Source: Siphonodentalium dalli (Eukaryota > Mollusca > Scaphopoda > Gadilida > Siphonodentaliidae). From it: DNA of 64,000 bases. The notes below the pieces were generated by a model. That model was not told the origin of the DNA. It saw nothing but the letters and a program-made list of their open reading frames with translations, and did no database searches. The position numbers and the translations under genes were made by a program. Position 1 is the stretch's first letter. Every line of letters starts with the position of its first letter. The stretch lies in contig CP136065.1 in the NCBI GenBank assembly GCA_032622095.1, positions 247,379,474-247,443,473 of the forward strand, given 5' to 3'. Shown here piece by piece: positions 49,101-58,100 of the stretch.

Positions 49101-52100
49101 AAGCAGTTACTGTGCTGTTGTACATTTTATTGTCTCATTTTCGAGAAAACATTGTAGACCACCTATCAACAACCGTAAACTACTTTCGGTTTCATTTAGA
49201 TCTCACTAGATTCCAACTGTCATGTTAAAAAGTACAACTCAGGAACGGACTTGTAAAGTTTAAAATCTAGAACATATATTTCTTTTAAATTTTATCATAC
49301 CATTTCAAGAGTCCTTAAACTTTGAATCGTATTGTCGGCGTTTTGCCGGTCTTTCCACAGAATCAGACATTTCAAAAATATAATGTATTATCACCAATTT
49401 ACCGTGTCATATATAAATGACCATATTCAATGGGCTTCCTATATATAGGGGTCATACATAAAGCTCGTTTGTAATCCAATATGAAAACAATCTGGCATAG
49501 ATGATATTAGTTATATAACGTGAGGTTGCTCATCTCATTCCTCCTTTGTTTGTTAAAACTTGTGGGTGACAAACCATTTATTGCCAGACTAATTACCCAC
49601 GGCACATTGGCAGCTACTCCAAGCTATCGTGATATTATTGCGCAACAGCAGTGTCTGCACTGGATGCTAAACAATCGCACCAGGTAGTCTTGCATATTCT
49701 CGCTTACCGTGTTATAGTACAACGAAAACGAAAGTAACTTTTAATTATTTTTTGTTTGAGAAGATTGTTTCAAACCGTGAGATTAGGAGGTGTCACTGTG
49801 ACACCGTGAGATGCATGTTGAAAACGGGAGACTCACGGCGAATCCGAGAGAAGTAACAGGTCTGAACGCAATTGATAATATATTCAATTTTCAGCTAAAA
49901 TTTACTTTTTAAGCATAAGTGTACCTATCTAGATATCACAACATTGGAACTCACATGGACCTAAGTGCATTCATAAAGTACATGGTTACTACCGGTATAT
50001 AATGTACTGCCATGGTATTTGAGTTTGATAGGTATACAAAAAATAATAAATAATAATATAATAATAGAATTATGATTAATCCAACATTGGATATAATAGA
50101 CAACACCTTTTAGAACCTTCAGTTATCAAAGATATTGCACAATTACTTGTTTACATAATAGTCAGAATTTTCTTTTTAATTTGATTTAAATTAAAAAAGT
50201 CTGATTTAAATCAAATAAATATATTTTTTTTTATTTATTTAAAAAATAATTAAAAAATCACCAACCCGGCTTATAACAGAGTAAATGTTGATTCTCTCTT
50301 ATGTATATAAACTGCCGAGTAATATGTTGAGCAATTTCAATTACAGTCGGAGATAACATTAGCAGAATTTGAAAATTGTACAGAAAATGAGCTTCAGGCA
50401 TCATAGAATTTATCTTCAAACTTTCTGGTTATTCCTTCAGAACCTAAATCTTAAAGCACCATTAACCCTCCTCATATGTTTTTTTTTTATTTCAGAACAA
50501 AAGTCTGTGTGTACGATCATAAGGGGAAGGAATTGTTAAATGTGAATGCGTTATCACAGAACGACAGTGAACCTCCTATTACAACACCCTATATACTGGG
50601 AAACCGGATGTTCGGCATACATACAGGCAAAACAAGGTATAATTTTTATTAACTCCATGCAGTCCATGTTTTAGATTTGAAGGGTTGAGAAATGTTATCT
50701 GTGATGGATGTCACATGTGCCGAGACTCCCAATGCTATACCTTGTGTCCTGGGTGAGATGATGTTGGTGCGTTATGTTGGATCCATATTGAACTGTTTAC
50801 ACACATCCGTTGCATTGTGCAGAGCATCTTAGCTGATATGTTTGATATTGGAATAAATAGAGGATCAATAACGAGTCCCCAGTTTATAGCGGAATTTACA
50901 AATGAGTCCAGTAAGTTTTGTAAATTCTTCTATAAATTGGTGACGAGTTGTAGATTCTATTTATCACATGATCCCAAACCTTGATAAAACATACTTAAAT
51001 CAACAAATGGGACGTGAAACTAACATCGGCCTCTATAAGGTCTGCGATCATGTTTCATGTAGCTATGCGTTTTTTCCAATGTAAAGAAATAGTCCCAGAC
51101 AAATAAAGACTCTTTGACGTATTTAATGGCTTATATTTAATGACATAACTTTTCAAATTCTTCTTTCATTAGAGTTTGTTGGAAAAATATAGGAAGCCAT
51201 TGTAGTTTGAGACGTAGCATACGGAATGTAAACTGATGACAAACCGGAAGTCAAAGGTCACCTGGCACTATTTCCTGTTATACAACGAATGTTGCATATC
51301 GCAGTTTATAGAATGGGTTTATTGAATGGAATAATGATAGGATCATGCAATAAATACAATATTGGAAATAAAACGTTTCTGTAATAAATTAATTCTACAA
51401 TTATGCCAAACCTGTCAAATCCCACCACCAAGGCTTGAAATAGTGTGTCTGTCATTTGCAGAATGAGGTCCCCAGAGGGTGAATTTAGTGATGCTACCCC
51501 GCATAACGGGCTAGCATCACCAAATTCACCCTCTGGGGATCTCATTCTGCTTACACCTCAGCAGAATGAGGTTCCCAGAGGGTGAATTTGGTGATGCTAA
51601 CCCGCTATGCTCATTCTGCAAATGACAGACACACTATTTCAAGGCTTGCTCATTGGCGGGAAGCCAATTTTAGTAAAACAATGAACTTATTTTACCTAGG
51701 CAAACTGATTTTGCCTCTGATTTTACCTAGGCATTGCCCATTGCCTAGGCTAAATCCCAGGGCTGTGGGGAGGCTATTTCAAGGATTGCCCACCACCTTA
51801 CATTGTGTTCAACAAAGAATCTCTCCATTCGGTGCATTAACTAATATAACATAACAGACACATATTGGTATTTCCTACATTAAAATTTCAGTACTTTTTA
51901 TCATTTTTATTTAGTTATTTCTGAATTTGTAATATGTGTCATTTTTTTCTGAAATTTGGGCCATTATTTTAACAAATATTATATAACAAACACCATCATC
52001 TTATATATTAATTAAATGCAGTGGCTTCTGATGGTGAAATCGTTAATTTATCACCGATAGAAGCATCCCGATTCGAGTAGTAAATATTTACAATTTTGCG

Positions 52101-55100
52101 TAGTTCAGACACTGTTTTCTATGGAGTGGTACGGTCGATTTGCATGAGATTTTGGAACACAAAAATTAGTATGCTAAATAAGCACGTAACATAACTTTAA
52201 CCCTTTTGTGAGGTTCATGATGGGTGCAGCATTAAAGATCATGTGCCAGTGCATTCTCTTATATATGCTGGTCTCCCATAGGCAGCCTCGCATTTATAAG
52301 GGAATGCCATGGCTTACACAGTCAAAGTACTTATTGTTAGGCCAATTAGGGAGACTCGCATATATAAGAGAATGCACTGGCACGGTGTTTTCGCAAAACT
52401 TCAGGAAGCTCCAGTCATAGAAGTCTTAATTTTCAATTTGCAGAGTTTTGGTTTCTAATGGTGAGAGTGGAGGTGATGTTGATGAGATCGGTGAGTTTCC
52501 AAAGATAGAGGGGATAAATATCGTCGGAAATCTAGTCTTACTTCACACCAAAGATGGCATCAGTTTTCTGGATCCTGATACGATGCTGCCAGGTCTAATA
52601 CTATTGGACGAGAAATGGTGAGTTAACTCTAAAAGATCAAGTTACCCACTTTTGATTGAACCTACTGATTTAGCTTTTCACTCATGTCAATCTATAGTGA
52701 TTGAATCTGTCAATTTAATTCACTATATCGGTCAATGATCGAACCTGCCTATTTAGCTTTCCATTCCTGTCACTCTATCATGATTTAACCTGTCTATTCA
52801 GTTCACAATACTGGTCACTAATGATTGAACCTGCTGAGTTAGCTTTCCATTCATGTCAATCTATAATATTTGAACCTGTCTGTTTTATTGATTATACCTG
52901 TCAATCTATTATTGAATCTGCCAATGTAGCCAATCTATGATTGAACATGTCTGGTCGATTCACTATACCAATCATTAATTGAATCTGCCGATTTAGTTTT
53001 CCATTCCTGTCAATCTATGATTGAACCTGTCTGTTTGATTCATTATACCGGTCAATAATGATTGAATTGCCAATTTAGCTTTCCATTCCTCTCAATCTGT
53101 AATGATTGAACCTGTCAATTCAATACACTCAACCTATCTGTTTAATTCATTATAGCGGTCAATAATGATTAAACATGCTAATTTATCTTTCCATTCATGT
53201 CAATCTATTATTGAACCAGTCAGTGTAGCTTTCCATCCTTGTCAGTCTATGATGCTTGAACCTGTCTGGTCGTTTCACTATACCGGTCAATGATTGAATC
53301 TGCTGATTTAGCTTTCCATTCCTGTCAATCTATGATTGAACATGTCATAGTTCACTATAGCGGTCAATAATGTTTGATCCATGCCGATTTAGCTTTCCAT
53401 TCCTGTCTAATGATTGAACCTGTCAGTTTAATTCACTTTTCTATTGAACCCGCCGATTTAGCTTTCTGTTCCTGTCAATATTATTAGTGAATTTAATTTA
53501 TTAATGATTGATTTATCCTGTTTTAGCTCACCATACCTGGCAATCAATGATGACTCCTCCTGTCTGCAGGGAAACTATGAGAAAGTTAAAGTGTTGGAGG
53601 AGAAGAAAGTAAAGAATGTGATTCAGGCGGTAATCAGCTTTGACAACCTTGTCTGTGTCGTCCACTTCCAGGACGAAACAAGGTAGGTCAAATCTTATAC
53701 ATATTTGCGATTCTCTGTCTGTCCACTATAGAAATTAATGGAGGACCTTATAGAGGGTTCCAAAGAGATCGAAGATGGGTAACTTTTGACGAGAAAGATA
53801 ATGGTGCAAATAATTTTTTTTTAAGCTGTGCTGTCTGAGTCATGGATGGATAAGGGGAGAGGCACCGATTGAGTGTTCATTGCTTCAAATGTGCTTTCTT
53901 CAATGAGCATGAAGAACTTCTCATTTCTTATCGAGGTTCAAACTCGCATCACCCGATGTTGCCGATTCCCACCAAACTTATATAGACTCATTGCAATGAT
54001 CTACTAGATTATCTTGTGATATAGATTACGATACATATGTGGCACCATCCTTGTCAATGATGGGGGCTGTGTGGGCAAAATATTGATCAAAATTATTTGT
54101 CATCGATTTCCACCTAACTTATATATAATCTGACATCCCCCATGATATATGGTCTCTAATTGTGTGATGTAAATATATCGTTTGGTGCCATCCAGGGATG
54201 GGGTTTGGGAAGGGGCAAACACATTTATAAAACATTTATGGAGGCACAGACTCAGTATGAGTGTTCTAATGTGCTTGCTTCAGTGAGCGTGAATAACTTC
54301 TTATTTCTTATCGACATTATCATTCAGAATGGTACACCGAGATTCCCCCCCACCTCAGATCAAGCATGAAAATTGGTCCCGATTTTTTTCCATGACGGGT
54401 TCAAACTCATGTCAACCTCCTCTATCCCAGACTGCAATGATCTTATCCATGAACTAACCACCTCGGCTACGGGGACATCCTTAAAAAGGAAGCCCTTTCA
54501 ATCAGCACAATGTACTTCCTCCGAAAATGTATCTGTGAACATACGATTACAGGTGCTGGCGTATATATATACCATATTTATGGAAGCATGGACTCAGTTC
54601 ATTGCTTCAAATGTGCTTGCTTCAGTGAGCATGAACAAATTCTCATATCTTATCGAAATGGCCATGTATCGATCAGAATGTCACACCGAGATGTCCCCCA
54701 ACTCAGATCAAGCTTGAAAATCAGTCCAACAATTTGCCCATGTCAGGGTTCGAACTCGCACCAACCAGGGAGGTTGATAATTGATAAATTGATCAAATAT
54801 ATTTATCGCCGATTTCGTCAAACTTATAAATAGACATCTCGGTGATATAAGAAACCTAATTGTATAGGTTAAATGTTCTGGAATTCGGACACCATTCGGG
54901 TCAATAATAGCGATCAGAGCATCAAAATTGATCAAATATTTTATTTTTCCTACAGACTTTTATATATAATCAGATTTGGTCTAAATTTTCGCCCATGTAG
55001 GGGTTCAAACCCACGCCAACCTCATCTAGCTCAGACTGCAATGATTTTATCCATGACCTAACCACCTCGGCTATGGGGCCATCCTTAAAAAGTAAGCTCT

Positions 55101-58100
55101 TTCACCGACAGATGGGAAGCATATCAGTCTAAACATGGGTTAGAATTTTTACACAGAATCCAGCATTATATTGGAACAACTCAATGCATTTCCCCCCCCC
55201 CCCCCCCCCCCCCCCCGGAATTTTACTCTTTAACACAGGCTACACCTGACAACCCTGATTATTTCAATAATGTAAGTCATGTGACCAATTACTGCGAATG
55301 TATCCTATTTGTTCTTATATCTCTCACTCTTCTCATTGGCGGTTGGCTGACACTGTCATAATACTTGTTGAAAGTAATGGGATTCCATGATATTTGTGTC
55401 AGACTATTGAATACATTGTCGTTAACCCTTTCATGATGGGAGCTGCACTGGCGCAACATTAAAGAGCCTGTGCCAATGCATTCTCTTATGACCATGGTCG
55501 ACTCGCATATATAAGAAAATGCATTGGCACAGTGTTTTCGCAAAAGTTCAGGAAGCTCCAGTCATCAAAGGGTTAAAAAGTGTATTTGAAGCTCCGGTAT
55601 ATGATTGATTGATTTGTTTGATTGCAGTGTATTTGAGTCTCAGGTATATAATTGGTTGTTTTAGTTTGATTGCAGTGTATTTGAGTCTCAGGTATATAAT
55701 TGGTTGTTTTAGTTTGATTGCAGTGTATTTGAGTCTCAGGTATATGATTGGTTGTTTTTGTTTGATTGCAGTGTATTTGAGTCTCAGGTATATAATTGGT
55801 TGTTTTTGTTTGATTGCAGTGTATTTGAAGCTCGGGTATATGATTGGTTGTTTTTGTTTGATTGCAGTGTATTTGAGTCTCAGGTATATAATTGGTTGTT
55901 TTAGTTTGATTGCAGTGTATTTGAAGCTCGGGTATATGATTGGTTGTTTTTGTTTGATTGCAGTGTATTTGAGTCTCAGGTATATAATTGGTTGTTTTTG
56001 TTTGATTGCAGTGTATTTGAAGCTCCGGTATATGAATGTTGTTTTTGTTTGATTCCAGTGTATTTGAGTCTCGGGTATATAATTGGTTGTTTTTGTTTGA
56101 TTGCAGTGTATTTGAAGCTCGGGTATATGAATGTTGTTTTTGTTTGATTCCAGTGTATTTGAGTCTCGGGTATATAATTGGTTGTTTTTGTTATCTTGCA
56201 GTGTATTTTAGGCTCAGGTATATGATTGGTTGTTTTTTAATGATTGCAGTGTATTTGAGGCTCAGGTATATGATTGGTTGTTTTTGTTTGATTGCAGTGT
56301 ATGTGAGGCTCCTGTTACTGTTAAATGGTGTGCTGTCGTTCCGGGTACACCGACTGAGGCTCTAGCTATAGAAGCAGGTATGTAACTAAATTCAGAAACT
56401 AGAAACAATGAAATTGTAATGTCAATCAGAAGGGACAGTGCTGCGATTATGACCAAATAGGAAACAATGTTAGGTTTTCAGTTAATTTAATTTTCTGGAG
56501 TGATGAGCGAGGCACATTTTTATTTCATTTTGTATCCCATATTTAGCATGAGGGAGGCAGTTTTTTTCTTCTTCTTATTTCTTTCTTTTACTATAATGGA
56601 AGGGTACAAAAATAAACTGTGCAAAATTCCTACCTCCCAGTTAGTCACATTAGGAAGTTCAGGAGAAATTTGATCATGGTATTTGATAATTGTGCATTCA
56701 GAGTCAATTGTGAAGTAAGTGTACAAGCCTGCAAATAGTGTGTCTGTCATTTGCAGAATGAGGTCCTCAGTGGGTTAATTTAGTAGTGCTATCATGCACA
56801 GCGGGCTAGCATTGCCAAATTCACCCTCTGGGGATCTCATTCTGCTTAGGCCTCATCTTCTGGGAAGTATCTTTTGTCTCAAATTAACATTGTTTTAGTT
56901 ACATTTTCCCTTCTGGGAAGTTTCTATATCCATTAAATTGTAGAAGATAAAATCCATAATCGAGGTGACTAAATAATGGGTGGACATCACTAACTTCAAC
57001 TGGGAGAAATTCAATCTGCTCCTAGGTCTCCCATAGCAGTTGAGGCCTAAGCAGAATAAGGTCCCCAGATGGCTGTGTGGGATAGCGTCACTAAAATCAC
57101 CCTTTGGGGACCTCATTCTGCATGCCATTCTGTGGCCATTCCGAACAAGCCTGAGTTTAGTGTGAATGTCATTTGCAGAATGACGTCCCCAAAGAGTGAA
57201 TTTAGTGATGCTATCCCGAATAGCGGGCTAGCATCACTAAATTCCATCCTCTTGCGACCTCATTCTGCTTAGGCCTCATCTTCTCTGGAAAGTCACACTC
57301 TCGGCTCATGTATAAATTATAATGTCACACTCTCGGCTCATGTATAAATTATAATGTCACACTCTCGGCTCATGTATAAATTATAATGTCACACTCTAGG
57401 CTCATGTATAAATTATAATGTCACACTCTCGGCTTATGTATAAATTATAATGTCACACTCTAGGCTCATGTATAAATTATAATGTCACTCTAGGCTCATG
57501 TATAAATTATAATGTCACACTCTAGGCTCATGTATAAATTATGATGTCACACTCTCGGCTCATGTATAAATTATAATGTCACACTCTAGGATCATATATA
57601 AATTATGATGTCACACACTAGGCTCTCTAGGCTCGTGTATAAATTATAATGTCACACTCTAGGCTCATGTATAAATTATAATGTCACACTCTAGGCTCAT
57701 GTATAAATTATGATGTCACACTCTCGGCTCATGTATAAATTATAATGTCACACTCTAGGATCTCTAGGCTCATGTATAAATTATAATGTCACACTCTAGG
57801 CTCATGTATAAATTATAATGTCACACTCTAGGCTCATGTATAAATTATGATGTCACACTCTCGGCTCATGTATAAATTATAATGTCACACTCTAGGCTCA
57901 TGTATAAATTATGATGTCACACTCTAGGCTCTCTAGGCTCATGTATAAATTATAATGTCACACTCTAGGCTCATGTATAAATTATGATGTCACACTCTAG
58001 GCTCGTGTATAAATTATAATGTCACACTCTAGGCTCATGTATAAATTATGATGTCACACTCTAGGCTCATGTATAAATTATGATGTCACACTCTAGGCTC

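Noticed and set aside
55609-56052. 147-residue plus-strand ORF (repeating SLRYIIGCF-like units)
   Set aside because: It is the translation of the 48-bp acceptor-derived array, with period divisible by three. It is intronic.
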